Shown here in pieces: positions 23,252 to 32,895 of a stretch of DNA of 64,000 nt (position 1 is the first letter of the stretch; each line of letters begins with the position of its first letter). The stretch is from Vallitalea pronyensis (lineage in GTDB: Bacteria > Bacillota > Clostridia > Lachnospirales > Vallitaleaceae). The position numbers and the translations under genes are program-made. Below the pieces are notes generated by a model that was given only the letters and a program-made list of their open reading frames with translations, had not been told where the DNA came from and made no database searches. The stretch lies in assembly GCF_018141445.1 (NCBI RefSeq), contig NZ_CP058649.1:887001-951000 (forward strand), written 5' to 3'.

Positions 23252-24946
23252 GTGGGATCATCATTTTTTGGTATACATGTTGCAACACAAGGTCTGTATA
23301 CAGCACGTATTAATTTAGACATCACCAATCACAATATAGCCAATGCAGAAACACCTGGTTATAGCAGACAGTATGGCATACAATCCGCTATGCGCCCTTT
23401 ACCTAAGCATGGCATGGGTATGATTGGGACAGGGTCAGAGATATTAAAGATTAATCAATATAGAAATCTATATTTAGATGTTAAATTCTGGAATAATAAC
23501 AGTCATCTCGGTGAATATGAAGTGAAAAATTTTCAAACAAGTAGTGTTGAAAACTTGCTGAATGAGCTAAATGAGACAGGTATTAGTAAACATTTTAGCG
23601 ATATGTTTGATAACCTTGGTAAATTGGCCACAACACCTGGAGATCCTTCTTTTCGTAATAATTTTATAGATAAAGCATCTAGCTTTGCCATGGTATTTAA
23701 CGATATTGGTGAGCAATTAAGAGAGCAGCAACGAGAAGCCAATTTCTCTATTAAAACAAAAGTGGATCAAATCAATTATTGTGCAGAACGTATTGCTACC
23801 CTTAATTCTCAAATTGAAGCCATGGAGTTTTCAGGTATGCAAGCCAATGACCTTCGGGATAAGCGAGCGAATGTTGTGGATGAATTATCCAAGATTGTAA
23901 ATGTGGACGTAGAAGAATTCCAAGACATTAATGGTAAGAAAACATATTCTGTTAAATTAAACAATTATTCCCTTGTTGAAGGTACAGATACCAACGTATT
24001 AGAAGTGAAGCCAAGAGATTTCCTTAAGAATCCAGAAGATGAACCTGGGTTATATGATATTAATTGGAAAGGTGGCCCAAGTCTTAATTTATATAGTACC
24101 ACACTGGAAGGCGAGTTAAAGGGTTATATTGAAATGCGAGATGGGAATAATGGGGATAATTTTACAGGTACATTAGTTGCTGATATCAATCCAGCTTCGG
24201 ATAAAATGTTGATTGAAGGTATCAATAGAACGGATTTGCCAGCTAGTGGTGAAGTAAGAATCGGTACGCAAATCATAGAATATAAATCTTATCAAGTTGT
24301 TGGCGGTAATATCGAATTTACATTGCCAGGGTCAATTACAGTGACCGCTGGTCCGGCTTCCATTGGTGAGAATGTTCCGTATAAAGGAATACCTTATTAT
24401 GCAGAACGGATGAACCATTTTATTCGTACCATTGCTGAGCAGTTTAACAATATACATGATGATGGGGTAGACGAGCTAGGTGCTCATGGTATACCACTTT
24501 TTGAATATGATGGGTATACTGGTACGATGGATTATAACTTGATGACCATTGATAATGTGCGATTTTCACCAGATATAATAGCAGATGTAAGTAAGCTGCT
24601 AACAAAATTAAAACCTATTGATGGGGAAAGCGATGCCGTACTCATAAAAAAAATGCTCAAGCTTCGACATGATAACAACGTGTTTAGTAAAGGTCAACCA
24701 GAGAATTATATACAATCAATCATTGGTGAATTGGGTATTGATAAAGAACAAGCAAAGAGTTTTATGGATGGACAAATCGACATGAGCAACATGATTCAAA
24801 ACCAACGCTTATCTGTCTCAGGGGTTAACATTAATGAAGAGACAACGAATCTTTTGAAATTCCAACAAGCGTATAATTTATCGGCACAAGCCATAAAAGT
24901 ATTTGACGAAATATACGATGTGACCATTAACCGAATGGGTGCATAG
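23252..24946 (+). CDS. Second FlgK-type hook-associated protein
   Basis: A full-length FlgK paralogue: GIHVATQGLYTARINLD and NHNIANAETPGYSRQ at the N-terminus, QQREANFSIKTKVDQIN in the D1 region, NDLRDKRANVVDEL, and the C-terminal TTNLLKFQQAYNLSAQAIKV. It is clearly diverged from the first copy in the middle domain. The GTG start has AAGGAGGTTATTAGA upstream. Both terminal helices needed for export and packing are intact, so it is not a decayed copy. Whether both are built into one junction or used in alternative filaments cannot be told. Confidence 0.88.
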   Translation: MGSSFFGIHVATQGLYTARINLDITNHNIANAETPGYSRQYGIQSAMRPLPKHGMGMIGTGSEILKINQYRNLYLDVKFWNNNSHLGEYEVKNFQTSSVENLLNELNETGISKHFSDMFDNLGKLATTPGDPSFRNNFIDKASSFAMVFNDIGEQLREQQREANFSIKTKVDQINYCAERIATLNSQIEAMEFSGMQANDLRDKRANVVDELSKIVNVDVEEFQDINGKKTYSVKLNNYSLVEGTDTNVLEVKPRDFLKNPEDEPGLYDINWKGGPSLNLYSTTLEGELKGYIEMRDGNNGDNFTGTLVADINPASDKMLIEGINRTDLPASGEVRIGTQIIEYKSYQVVGGNIEFTLPGSITVTAGPASIGENVPYKGIPYYAERMNHFIRTIAEQFNNIHDDGVDELGAHGIPLFEYDGYTGTMDYNLMTIDNVRFSPDIIADVSKLLTKLKPIDGESDAVLIKKMLKLRHDNNVFSKGQPENYIQSIIGELGIDKEQAKSFMDGQIDMSNMIQNQRLSVSGVNINEETTNLLKFQQAYNLSAQAIKVFDEIYDVTINRMGA

Positions 24947-24964
24947 ATAGGAGGGGATTACATC

Positions 24965-26257
24965 ATGCGTATAACCAATAGTATGGTAACCAATAACATG
25001 CTACTTAATCTTAATCGGAATAAATTAGCTTTAAGTAAATATGAACAGCAGTTTTCAACAGGCAAGAAAATACAGAAACCCTCAGATGATCCCATTATTG
25101 CCGTTAGGGCTTTGAAATTTCGCGCAAGATTACAAGAAATTGAGCAATATAAATCAAATATTAGTGATGGGTTATCATGGATGGGAGTAACGGAGAAGTC
25201 CGTAGCGAATGTGATTGAAATAGTTAAGAAAATAAAAGAGTTAAGTAATCAAGGAACCAATGATCCCTTAGGAAAAGATGAAAGAGCAACAATTGTTAAG
25301 TCCATTGAACAACTAAAAGATCAATTGGCCAATGAAGGTAACGTGGATTATGCTGGGCGATATGTGTTTAGTGGGTTTAAGACAGACATGCCTTTGACTT
25401 ATAGAGATGATGATAGCAGTAAGACATATACCATTACTGAAGAATTTACAAACACTGATATTGAAACATTGGATAAAGTGTTTAAAGGTGGTTCTCATCC
25501 TACTATTGATAAGGTACATCGTATAAGACTAGGGTATTCAGACTTAGATGCTGGGGTTACTATTACTGGTTTGCCTGCTGGGATAACAACAATTCAAAGA
25601 TTATCAACAGATGCAAATGGATATACACCACTCGCAGGGGAAGTGTGTTTCTTAAAGGATACAGGTGAATTGATATTTAATGATGCAGATAAGAATAATA
25701 TTGCTAATATAAGTGTTGAGTATGATAAAACCAATTTTAAAAAGAATGACTTGAATCCTATCCACTACTTTACATGTACAGATGGTACGGATACCTATAC
25801 TAAGAAAGTAGATGCTATTACCTATCAAGTAAGCTATAATCAAAATGTACAAGTGAACACACAAGGCAGTGAACTCATTTCAGTCGATCTTATGCGAGAT
25901 TTAGAAGACATTATTCATGCAGTAGGTGAGATTAAGGATGATGATTCTGAAGAAGATAATTTGAAAAAAGATGTATTAGGTGATAAATTTGATAAACTAA
26001 ATGGTCTGATACAGAATCATATTGAGCATATCGTTAAAGAACAATCTGATCTAGGTACGCGAATGAATCGCTTAGAATTAACACAAACACGTTTAGAGTA
26101 CGATAAGGATAATTTTGAAGATATAATGTCAAAAAATGAAGATGTTAATATTGCAGAAGTAGCCATTAGAATAAAGTCACAGGAAATGATTTATAATGCA
26201 TCGTTAATGGCATCGAGTAAAGTTGTGCAGACTACGTTGCTTGATTTTATTAGATAA
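24965..26257 (+). CDS. flgL: Flagellar hook-associated protein 3 (FlgL)
   Basis: FlgL is the second junction protein, between FlgK and flagellin. It has the flagellin-like N-terminus MRITNSMVTNNMLLNLNRNK with FSTGKKIQKPSDDPIIAVRA, and the C-terminal LGTRMNRLELTQTRLEYDK and SKVVQTTLLDFI. At 430 residues it is longer than B. subtilis FlgL (~300) because of an inserted central domain (about residues 135-310). Ribosome binding site TAGGAGGGG. Terminator downstream. Confidence 0.92.
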   Translation: MRITNSMVTNNMLLNLNRNKLALSKYEQQFSTGKKIQKPSDDPIIAVRALKFRARLQEIEQYKSNISDGLSWMGVTEKSVANVIEIVKKIKELSNQGTNDPLGKDERATIVKSIEQLKDQLANEGNVDYAGRYVFSGFKTDMPLTYRDDDSSKTYTITEEFTNTDIETLDKVFKGGSHPTIDKVHRIRLGYSDLDAGVTITGLPAGITTIQRLSTDANGYTPLAGEVCFLKDTGELIFNDADKNNIANISVEYDKTNFKKNDLNPIHYFTCTDGTDTYTKKVDAITYQVSYNQNVQVNTQGSELISVDLMRDLEDIIHAVGEIKDDDSEEDNLKKDVLGDKFDKLNGLIQNHIEHIVKEQSDLGTRMNRLELTQTRLEYDKDNFEDIMSKNEDVNIAEVAIRIKSQEMIYNASLMASSKVVQTTLLDFIR

Positions 26258-26324
26258 TGTATCCTATATTATTAAATAAGTGGTTACCAAAGCTGAGATA
26301 ACAAATTAATATCTTTCATAAGCT

Positions 26325-26355
26325 AGACGCATGATATGATGCGTCTTTATTTTTT
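26325..26355 (+). terminator. Terminator after flgL
   Basis: AGACGCAT (26325-26332) / ATGCGTCT (26339-26346), then TTATTTTTT. The rest of the 26258-26601 gap is AT-rich; I cannot assign the fliW promoter with confidence. Confidence 0.9.
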
Positions 26356-26601
26356 ACGTGGTAATATATCCCATTAAATTATTAAAATATTACTTTTTAT
26401 GTGGAATAATAGGTGATATAATGACATTATGGTAGATTTTGCATATGCTTCAATTATATACCTCTAATGATGAATGTAAGTTTATAAAAAGATACATAGA
26501 TATCTTATTAACCAACATCTTGGTTTAAAAAATAGTTTATCTATTATAGATGTAAGACATCTATATGAAGATAGATGAGATAATGATTAAGGAGTGATTG
26601 G

Positions 26602-27051
26602 ATGTTAATGAATACAAAGCATTTTGGAACAATTGATATGGATGATGAACATATCATAACGTTTGAAGAAGGTATTTTTGGTTTTAATGATGACCATCGA
26701 TTTATTATATTATATGAGAATGACTTACTTTGTTGGTTACAATCCATTGATGATGTGGACATTGTCTTGCCCATGATTACCACACCCCTTATTTTCCCAG
26801 AATATCAACCAGAAGTAAAAGATGAATTGATCTTACGTATTGGTGATCTAAGTGACGAGGACCTTATGGTGCATACAATCGTTGTCATACCTTCTGATAT
26901 TGAACAAATGACAACAAACCTAAAAGCACCTATCATCATTAATAATAAGACAAAAAAAGGTATGCAGGTCATTCTAGAAGATGATCAATACCAAGTAAAA
27001 CATAATCTCTACCAACACCTTAAACAATACGAACAAAAGGTGGGTGAATAA
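26602..27051 (+). CDS. fliW: Flagellar assembly factor FliW
   Basis: FliW binds flagellin in the cytoplasm and, when free, binds CsrA and relieves repression of flagellin translation. The match covers the whole family: NTKHFGTIDMDDEHIITFEE with GIFGFNDDHRFIILYE, LCWLQSIDDVDIVLPMI and the C-terminal ITNLKAPIIIN-like segment (here TTNLKAPIIINNKTKKGMQV) and DDQYQVKH. Start at ATG 26602 with AAGGAGTG upstream. Its stop is one base before the csrA start, so the two are translationally linked. Confidence 0.95.
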   Translation: MLMNTKHFGTIDMDDEHIITFEEGIFGFNDDHRFIILYENDLLCWLQSIDDVDIVLPMITTPLIFPEYQPEVKDELILRIGDLSDEDLMVHTIVVIPSDIEQMTTNLKAPIIINNKTKKGMQVILEDDQYQVKHNLYQHLKQYEQKVGE

Positions 27052-27052
27052 G

Positions 27053-27277
27053 ATGCTAGCATTATCAAGAAAAAAAGGAGAAGGTATTATGATTGGCGAA
27101 GACATAGAACTGGTTGTCTTAGACATCGTGGGTGAGAATGTTCGCCTAGGTATCAAGGCACCCAAGCATGTCACCATTCACCGAAAAGAAATCTTTATCC
27201 AAATTAGAGAAGAAAACAAAGCTGCTCTTAACAGTTCTAAGCAAAGCACAGACTTATTAAAAAACCTCTTAAAATAA
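27053..27277 (+). CDS. csrA: Carbon storage regulator CsrA, translational repressor of flagellin
   Basis: CsrA binds GGA-containing hairpins over ribosome binding sites. The 74-residue protein begins MLALSRKKGEGIMIGEDIEL and has the RNA-binding strand VRLGIKAPKHVTIHRKEI; both beta-1 and beta-5 basic residues (R6, R43-type) are kept. The frame is open from GTG 27044 inside fliW, but ATG 27053 matches the invariable CsrA N-terminus. The C-terminal tail (~20 residues) is of the Firmicute type involved in FliW binding. hag follows. Confidence 0.95.
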   Translation: MLALSRKKGEGIMIGEDIELVVLDIVGENVRLGIKAPKHVTIHRKEIFIQIREENKAALNSSKQSTDLLKNLLK

Positions 27278-27326
27278 CAACAAATGACATGATAAAATAA
27301 ATTGTAAAAAAATAGTCCAAAAGTAT

Positions 27327-27352
27327 TAAGTCATTCATATTTTATCCGATAT
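27327..27352 (+). promoter_or_regulatory. Sigma-D promoter of the flagellin gene
   Basis: TAAG (27327-27330), 14 bp, TCCGATAT (27345-27352); strong match in the -10. It gives a leader of about 100 nt. Confidence 0.7.
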
Positions 27353-27359
27353 ATATATT

Positions 27360-27459
27360 GAAATGTATAAGGAGTCATTCGATTGGGCCCATTGGCTTCT
27401 TATATAAATAATATTGGTGGCAAAGGAAGGCCATCTTAAAATTCAAGGAGGAATATCTT
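27360..27459 (+). promoter_or_regulatory. Flagellin 5' leader with likely CsrA sites
   Basis: Three GGA motifs occur at 27371, 27425 and 27447. The last is in TTCAAGGAGGA, close to the CsrA consensus (CARGGA), and is the Shine-Dalgarno sequence itself. csrA and fliW lie directly upstream, as in the B. subtilis hag switch. Site use is inferred. Confidence 0.55.
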
Positions 27460-29085
27460 ATGAGAATTAATCACAATATGTTAGCTATGAATACGCATCG
27501 TCAAATGGGTACAACTGGTGTTAACCAATCAAAATCCATGGAAAAACTCTCTTCAGGACTTAGAATCAACCGTGCTGGTGATGATGCAGCTGGTTTAGCT
27601 ATTTCTGAAAAAATGAGAGGCCAAATTAGAGGTCTTAATCAAGCTTCAAGAAATGCACAGGATGGTATTTCTATGATTCAGACTGCAGAAGGTGCTTTGA
27701 ATGAGACACAATCAATTCTCCAAAGGATGAGAGAATTAGCAGTTCAGTCTGCAAATGGTACTAACATTGAAGAAGATAGAGATGCTCTTCAAAATGAAAT
27801 TACGCAATTAAAAGCAGAAGTTGATAGAATTGCAGAAACTACTGAGTTCAACAAACAAACATTGCTTAAAGGTGATGGAGGAACAACACTTCAAGGTATT
27901 GGTATTGCTGCAGCTAGTGTGGGTGATTTAACAGGTGGAGCTGATTTGAGTACTACTGAAGCTACCAGCACTAATACTATTGGTGCAGCTGCAGATGCTA
28001 CATCAAGTGTAGTATTTAATCTAAATGGACAAGCTTTAACAATTAATTTTGACGCTGCTGGAACATCAGGTGAAGCAAGTCATGTTGGTTATGATGTTAC
28101 TCAAAATTCTGCAACAGTAAACATTGATGCTGCTCAAACTGTTGATGAAACAGCAACTGGTCTAAGAGATGCTCTTCAAAAAGTAATTGATAATAATACG
28201 GTATTAAAAGGTAACTATGTTGTATCAGGTACGGGTGCAGATGTAATTGTATCAGCAGTTAAAGGTGGAGCTTTTGAAGGTGCAGCAGGAAACATAGCTT
28301 TATCAACTAGTGGTGGTACTGATGTATTTGCTGGTGGTACAGCTGGTCCTGCAAATGTAGGAACAACTACAGCCCCTGCTCAAGCAACGAGAACTCTTAC
28401 AATGCCAGCAGATGCAGTTGTTGCTGCAGGTCTTGAAGGAAAAGGAATTACAATTAATGGTACAGCATTAGAGTTTTATGATGCTACTAAAGGTGTTTAC
28501 AAAGGTGATGCTCAAGGTATTGATATAGGTGGAGTTGCTACTAAAGCAGCTTTAACTAATGCAATTGTAGCACAGGCCAAAATTGATGGTGTTACATTAA
28601 CCAATGTTGGTGATGATTTAGTAGTTACTGCTACTCAAGGTGGTAAAGCTGGAAATTCTATTGGAACTTCAGATGGTGGTATCCAAGAAGAATTCAAAGC
28701 TGAATTCCAAATTGGTGCAAATCAAGGTCAAAAAATGGAAATAAACATGAATGATATGAGAGGTAACGCATTAGGAATTAAGGATGTTGATATATCCACT
28801 ACAACTGGTGCACAAAATGCGATTACAACAATAGAAGCTGCTTTATCAAAAGTATCTGATGAACGTTCTAAGTTAGGTGCTTTCCAAAACAGGCTTGAAC
28901 ATACCATTGCTAACTTAGATACTTCAGCAGAAAACTTACAGGCATCTGAATCAAGAATCAGAGACGTAGATATGGCTAAAGAAATGATGGAATTCACTAA
29001 GAATAATATTCTTGCACAAGCAGCTCAATCAATGCTAGCACAAGCAAATCAAGCACCTCAAGGTGTACTTCAACTATTAAGATAG
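27460..29085 (+). CDS. hag: Flagellin
   Basis: The filament subunit. N-terminal D0/D1 (residues 1 to ~145) has [36 protein letters not shown] and [17 protein letters not shown]; the C-terminal D1/D0 (~430-541) has [39 protein letters not shown] and ends LQLLR, the usual export-competent end. Between them lies a ~285-residue Ala/Thr/Gly-rich surface domain that B. subtilis Hag lacks, so this is a large flagellin. Its codon use is biased to GCT/GGT/ACT as in highly expressed genes. It is exported by the flagellar type III system, perhaps with FliS as chaperone, and regulated by sigma-D and FliW-CsrA. Confidence 0.97.
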   Translation: MRINHNMLAMNTHRQMGTTGVNQSKSMEKLSSGLRINRAGDDAAGLAISEKMRGQIRGLNQASRNAQDGISMIQTAEGALNETQSILQRMRELAVQSANGTNIEEDRDALQNEITQLKAEVDRIAETTEFNKQTLLKGDGGTTLQGIGIAAASVGDLTGGADLSTTEATSTNTIGAAADATSSVVFNLNGQALTINFDAAGTSGEASHVGYDVTQNSATVNIDAAQTVDETATGLRDALQKVIDNNTVLKGNYVVSGTGADVIVSAVKGGAFEGAAGNIALSTSGGTDVFAGGTAGPANVGTTTAPAQATRTLTMPADAVVAAGLEGKGITINGTALEFYDATKGVYKGDAQGIDIGGVATKAALTNAIVAQAKIDGVTLTNVGDDLVVTATQGGKAGNSIGTSDGGIQEEFKAEFQIGANQGQKMEINMNDMRGNALGIKDVDISTTTGAQNAITTIEAALSKVSDERSKLGAFQNRLEHTIANLDTSAENLQASESRIRDVDMAKEMMEFTKNNILAQAAQSMLAQANQAPQGVLQLLR

Positions 29086-29111
29086 TACAGAACGTTGAAT
29101 TTTACATAGGG

Positions 29112-29137
29112 GACTCTAGTTTAACTAGAGTCTCTTT
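29112..29137 (+). terminator. Terminator after flagellin
   Basis: GACTCTAGT (29112-29120) / ACTAGAGTC (29124-29132), 9 bp, loop TTA, tail TCTTTT. Confidence 0.85.
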
Positions 29138-29317
29138 TGATATGTGAACAGTATTTCTAATATGCTGTATCTACCAAGTTGCATATAATGTTTTACATCA
29201 TAAAAAATACCTAAGAATGCTTATTAGCTAGATACGTAAATAATAATGTTCTTCTTAAAATACAGTAAAACCAATTTTTTATTTAAATGATAGAAGTGAC
29301 TAATTTAGTATTATACT

Positions 29318-29344
29318 TAAGTTCTTAGCTATTTTTTACGATAT
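29318..29344 (+). promoter_or_regulatory. Sigma-D type promoter of flaG-fliD-fliS
   Basis: TAAG (29318-29321), 15 bp, TACGATAT (29337-29344). It is about 33 bp before flaG. One base differs from the core CCGATAT. Confidence 0.6.
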
Positions 29345-29376
29345 AATATATAGAAATAAATATGGGAGGTTATATG

Positions 29377-29733
29377 ATGAGAGTTGATGTCAATAATGCA
29401 AGTAATCAGTATACGCCAAATGCTCAGGTTAATAGCAGGCATGTAGAGTTAGCATCTGAAGTTCAGAAATCAAAAGAATCAGATGAGCCCATTGATATGG
29501 GAATGCAACAAGAGCAAGATGTTATTGAAGCTATTGAAAAAGCAAACAAGCATTTTAGGTCTTATGATAGACGATTAGAATTTTCCATACATGAACAGAC
29601 AAAGCAAATTATGGTTAAAGTTATTAGTACAGAAGATGATAGTATTATTAGAGAAATTCCATCAGAGAAGATACTGGATATGGTTGCAAAACTATGGGAA
29701 ATGGCTGGTATTTTTGTAGATGAGAAAAGATAG
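29377..29733 (+). CDS. flaG: FlaG family flagellar protein
   Basis: FlaG is a small protein encoded beside fliD that influences filament length. A variable N-terminus is followed by the conserved domain: AIEKANKHFRSYDRRLEFSI, HEQTKQIMVKVIS, then IREIPSEKILDMVAKLWEMA and GIFVDEKR. The start is chosen at the second ATG of 29374/29377 because it is seven bases after GGGAGG. It is followed by fliD after 11 bp. Confidence 0.88.
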   Translation: MRVDVNNASNQYTPNAQVNSRHVELASEVQKSKESDEPIDMGMQQEQDVIEAIEKANKHFRSYDRRLEFSIHEQTKQIMVKVISTEDDSIIREIPSEKILDMVAKLWEMAGIFVDEKR

Positions 29734-29744
29734 GGAGTGAGTAT

Positions 29745-31241
29745 ATGGCAATACAGTTTTCCGGGTTAGCATCGGGGTTAGATACAGATGCTATTATTAA
29801 AGATTTAATGAATGCAGAAAGAATGAAGGTTGAAAAAATACAAAAACAAAAAACTAAACTAGAATGGAAAAAGGATATTTGGCAGGATATGAATTCGAAA
29901 TTATATTCTTTTTTCACAAAGCATGTTTACGCATTAAAATCTAGTGGAACTTATATGAAGAAGAACGCCTATTCATCCAATGAAGTAGCAATATCAGCTA
30001 AAGCAACCATTAAAGCTACTAATGGGAATCATACCATTACGGTAAATCGGCTCGCAAAAGGTTCTTTTCTTACTGGAAATAAGATAGAATTAGATAAAAA
30101 TGGTGCTGCTATTACATCTACATCGTTGGCAGAAGAGTTGATTGATTTTGGAGGCGTTACAAAGAAAACCATTAGTATTAGCTTGGATAATGGAACTACT
30201 TATACGGATATTGAAATCGAAAAAACAGATAGCATTGCAAGTGTTGTTAAAAAGATCAAAGAAAATGTAGAAGGTGTTAATGTTTCATTTGATGATAATT
30301 TTAATCGATTGATGATGTCCACTAAGAAGCAAGGAGATGGTAATCAGATTGTAGTTGCTGGAGATGACACATTACTTACAGGACTAGGTTTATTAGCTGG
30401 TAATCGAACTGGAACTATTGGAGAAGATGCAGAATTTGTTTATAATACCACAACTCTAACAAGTAGCAGTAACGAAGTGACAATTGATGGGTTAACACTA
30501 ACGTTGAAAGCAGAAGGGGTAACGGCAAATATTAGTGTTAATCAAGATTCTGAAGCGATATATGACAATGTAAAGGAATTTGTTACAGAATATAATAAGT
30601 TGCTTACAGAAATTAATGAAAAAATTTATGCTGATAAAGCAACAGGATATGAGCCTCTAACTCAAGAAGAAAAAAAAGCTATGTCTGAAGATGAAGTTAA
30701 ACTGTATGAAGAAAAAATTAAGAAGTCACTGTTGAGAAGAGATAGTATTTTATTTAGGTTAAGAGATTCCATGAGAAATATTCTAACTAACAGTAGTGGT
30801 ATTGACACAACAGGGTTTACATATAGTCATTTATTAGACTTAGGGATTGTAACGGGTGATTATAAGGAAAAAGGTATTTTGCATATTAATGGTGATGAAG
30901 ATGATGCATTATATGCACCCAAGAAAAATGCTCTTAAAGAAGCTATTGAAAATGATCCTGAAAAGGTCTCAGAACTACTAAATGCCTTGGGTGATAAACT
31001 ATATTCCACTATGCAGGAGAAAATGAAATCAACTAAAGTAAGTAGCGCCCTTACCTTTTTCAGTGACAAACTGATGACAGAAGATATTGATGACTATAAA
31101 GATAAAATAAGTGAATTAGAAGAAAGATTAATACAAGTGGAACAGCGATATTACAGACAATTTACAGCCATGGAACAAGCCATACAAGCCATGAATAATC
31201 AAAGTGCTTCATTAGCGTCCATGCTGGGAGGAGGAGCTTAA
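29745..31241 (+). CDS. fliD: Flagellar filament cap protein FliD (HAP2)
   Basis: FliD forms the cap under which flagellin is added. Family parts: QFSGLASGLDTDAIIKDLMN at the N-terminus, a KTKLEWKKDIWQDMNSKLYS helix, and the C-terminal domain with TTGFTYSHLLDLGIVTGDYK, LLNALGDKLYSTM and a coiled coil of ISELEERLIQVEQRYYRQF and AMEQAIQAMNNQSASLASML. 498 residues is normal. Its stop overlaps the ATG of fliS by one base. Confidence 0.95.
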   Translation: MAIQFSGLASGLDTDAIIKDLMNAERMKVEKIQKQKTKLEWKKDIWQDMNSKLYSFFTKHVYALKSSGTYMKKNAYSSNEVAISAKATIKATNGNHTITVNRLAKGSFLTGNKIELDKNGAAITSTSLAEELIDFGGVTKKTISISLDNGTTYTDIEIEKTDSIASVVKKIKENVEGVNVSFDDNFNRLMMSTKKQGDGNQIVVAGDDTLLTGLGLLAGNRTGTIGEDAEFVYNTTTLTSSSNEVTIDGLTLTLKAEGVTANISVNQDSEAIYDNVKEFVTEYNKLLTEINEKIYADKATGYEPLTQEEKKAMSEDEVKLYEEKIKKSLLRRDSILFRLRDSMRNILTNSSGIDTTGFTYSHLLDLGIVTGDYKEKGILHINGDEDDALYAPKKNALKEAIENDPEKVSELLNALGDKLYSTMQEKMKSTKVSSALTFFSDKLMTEDIDDYKDKISELEERLIQVEQRYYRQFTAMEQAIQAMNNQSASLASMLGGGA

Positions 31242-31636
31242 TGGTTAACAATGGATATAATCAGTATCAAAATAACGCTATCCTTACTGCATCACCACAA
31301 GAATTAACCCTAATGCTATACAACGGAGCTATTAAATTCTGTAATCAAGCAATTCAAGCCATTGATAATCAAGATATAGAAACTGCTCACGAATTGATTA
31401 TTCGTGTAGAGGACATCATTGAAGAATTTATAATTACACTAGATGACAAATATCCTATTGCTGAAACATTTAAAAATATGTATGATTATATTCATCAGAG
31501 ACTGATAGAAGCCAATATGAATAAAGATAAGACGATTTTAGAAGAGGTTCTAGGATACCTTAGGGAATTAAGAGATACTTGGAAGGAAGCTATGAAATTA
31601 GCTAAAAACCCAAATCCTAAGGTTACGAATGCTTAA
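31241..31636 (+). CDS. fliS: Flagellin export chaperone FliS
   Basis: FliS binds the C-terminus of flagellin and prevents early polymerisation. It shows the family opening NGYNQYQNNAILTASPQELT with LMLYNGAIKFCNQAIQAID, and the later helices IEEFIITLDDKYPIAETFKN and the YDYIHQRLIEANMNKD segment. Its ATG overlaps the fliD stop, indicating coupled translation. Confidence 0.95.
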   Translation: MVNNGYNQYQNNAILTASPQELTLMLYNGAIKFCNQAIQAIDNQDIETAHELIIRVEDIIEEFIITLDDKYPIAETFKNMYDYIHQRLIEANMNKDKTILEEVLGYLRELRDTWKEAMKLAKNPNPKVTNA

Positions 31637-31654
31637 GGATAAGGAGTGTTTATA

Positions 31655-31846
31655 ATGGACATCGCAGCACTATCTACATCCCTTGCTCAGGGTAAAATTA
31701 TGTCACAAGTAAGTGTTTCACTAGCTAAGATGGGGATGAACCTAGCCAAACAACAAGGACAAGCCCTCCAACAACTGGTAGAAACGTCCTCCATGGAACA
31801 ATCCATTACACCTCATGTGGGAGGAAACATCGACATCAAGCTATGA
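31655..31846 (+). CDS. YjfB-type putative motility protein
   Basis: A 63-residue protein of the YjfB family (named putative motility protein): MDIAALSTSLAQGKIMSQVS, VSLAKMGMNLAKQQGQAL and a short tail ending NIDIKL. Function is unknown, though it usually sits in flagellar regions, as here between fliS and a FliT-like gene. The frame opens at GTG 31646, but ATG 31655 has AAGGAGTG at proper distance. Confidence 0.82.
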   Translation: MDIAALSTSLAQGKIMSQVSVSLAKMGMNLAKQQGQALQQLVETSSMEQSITPHVGGNIDIKL

Positions 31847-31881
31847 TACCAACAGCAACCATTTAGAAAAGAGGTATTGTC

Positions 31882-32364
31882 ATGTCAGATATCCATACAT
31901 ATCTTAATATCTTAATGGATTCATTAGATAATAAGAAGGAATTACTTAAGAAAATCTATGAAGTAACCAAGGAACAAGCAGCCTATGTTAATGAAGAAAC
32001 ATTTGAACTGGATAAGTTCAGCAGCTATATGGATGAGAAACAAGCACACATTGATGCCATTGAACTTATTGATTCTGGATTTCAATCCACTTTTGATCGG
32101 ATTGCGGAAGAGTTAGAACATCATGCAGAACCTTATAAAAATACCATTATATTATTGAAAGAAAAAATAACAGCTGTATCTGACATAGGTATCAACATAC
32201 AAGTATTGGAAGAAAAAAATAAAGCAAAGATCGAAGAACATTTTTCTAGAAAGAAAAAGCGCATTAAATCTTTTAAGAAGAGCAAAGCAACAGCTTCCAA
32301 TTATTATAAAAACATGAACAACACTTTCAAGGAGCAATCTTTCTTCCTTGATCAGAAGAAATAG
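31882..32364 (+). CDS. Coiled-coil protein in FliT position, probable flagellar export chaperone
   Basis: A 160-residue, highly charged helical protein (LNILMDSLDNKKELLKKIYE, then TFDRIAEELEHHAEPYKNTI, and a basic C-terminus KKKRIKSFKKSKATASNYY). Position right after fliD-fliS-yjfB and the helical makeup suggest a FliT- or FlgN-like chaperone; no motif proves it. The last ~25 codons and the DNA after the stop are repeated at 35735-35896, beyond the RCC1 gene. Confidence 0.6.
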   Translation: MSDIHTYLNILMDSLDNKKELLKKIYEVTKEQAAYVNEETFELDKFSSYMDEKQAHIDAIELIDSGFQSTFDRIAEELEHHAEPYKNTIILLKEKITAVSDIGINIQVLEEKNKAKIEEHFSRKKKRIKSFKKSKATASNYYKNMNNTFKEQSFFLDQKK

Positions 32365-32455
32365 AAGAAAACGTTGATAAATATGTGTCTACATGACACT
32401 AGCTATTAACTTTTTTTATCATAGACCCTGACATAGAACCTATAATGTGATACAT
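32291..32455 (+). repeat. Flank duplication, copy 1 (gene 3' end plus downstream DNA)
   Basis: This stretch covers the last ~25 codons of the FliT-position gene and about 90 bp after its stop. It is repeated with a few substitutions and small indels at 35735-35896, for example shared AACAACACTTTCAAGGAGCA and GATCAGAAGAAATAGAAGAA. In this copy the sequence equivalent to the rpmG promoter -35 reads CTGACA rather than TTGACA. Confidence 0.85.
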
Positions 32456-32514
32456 GGAGTCGATTATAATGGAGTTTTCTTAATTTAATCATGATTCACT
32501 ATTTAATACTATCA

Positions 32515-32557
32515 AGCTAGAACATATGACTATAATTTATATGTTCTAGCTTTTTTA
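32515..32557 (+). terminator. Strong terminator downstream of the flagellar cluster
   Basis: A perfect 13-bp stem, AGCTAGAACATAT (32515-32527) / ATATGTTCTAGCT (32539-32551), then TTTTTATAT. Between 32558 and 32895 the DNA is extremely AT-rich with several TATAAT-like boxes and no gene; I cannot choose a promoter for the next gene. Confidence 0.9.
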
Positions 32558-32895
32558 TATATGAAATATGTAGCCATATATCCCATTATATTAATATAGT
32601 ATAATGAGTCTTGTGACCTATAACTAATAAAAAGAAGGTATACATGCTATTTAGTGATTCTATTTTACATGGTATTAGTAATTTTATTAAATTAAGTATA
32701 ATATTATGCTTAATATATATTGTATTAGAAATTATATTTATTGTTGTGTTAATTTATGCATTGTATTATACTATAATATGAATTATACATAATTAATTCC
32801 ATTATTAACGAGAACCTAATATCACACAAAATAAAATGACAGAATAATGAAAGGTTCTAATAAAATACTATATTATAAACGAAAGGAATGTACTT

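Noticed and set aside
23252..24946. Second flgK as a pseudogene
   Set aside because: The frame is complete, with a good ribosome binding site and both terminal helices intact.
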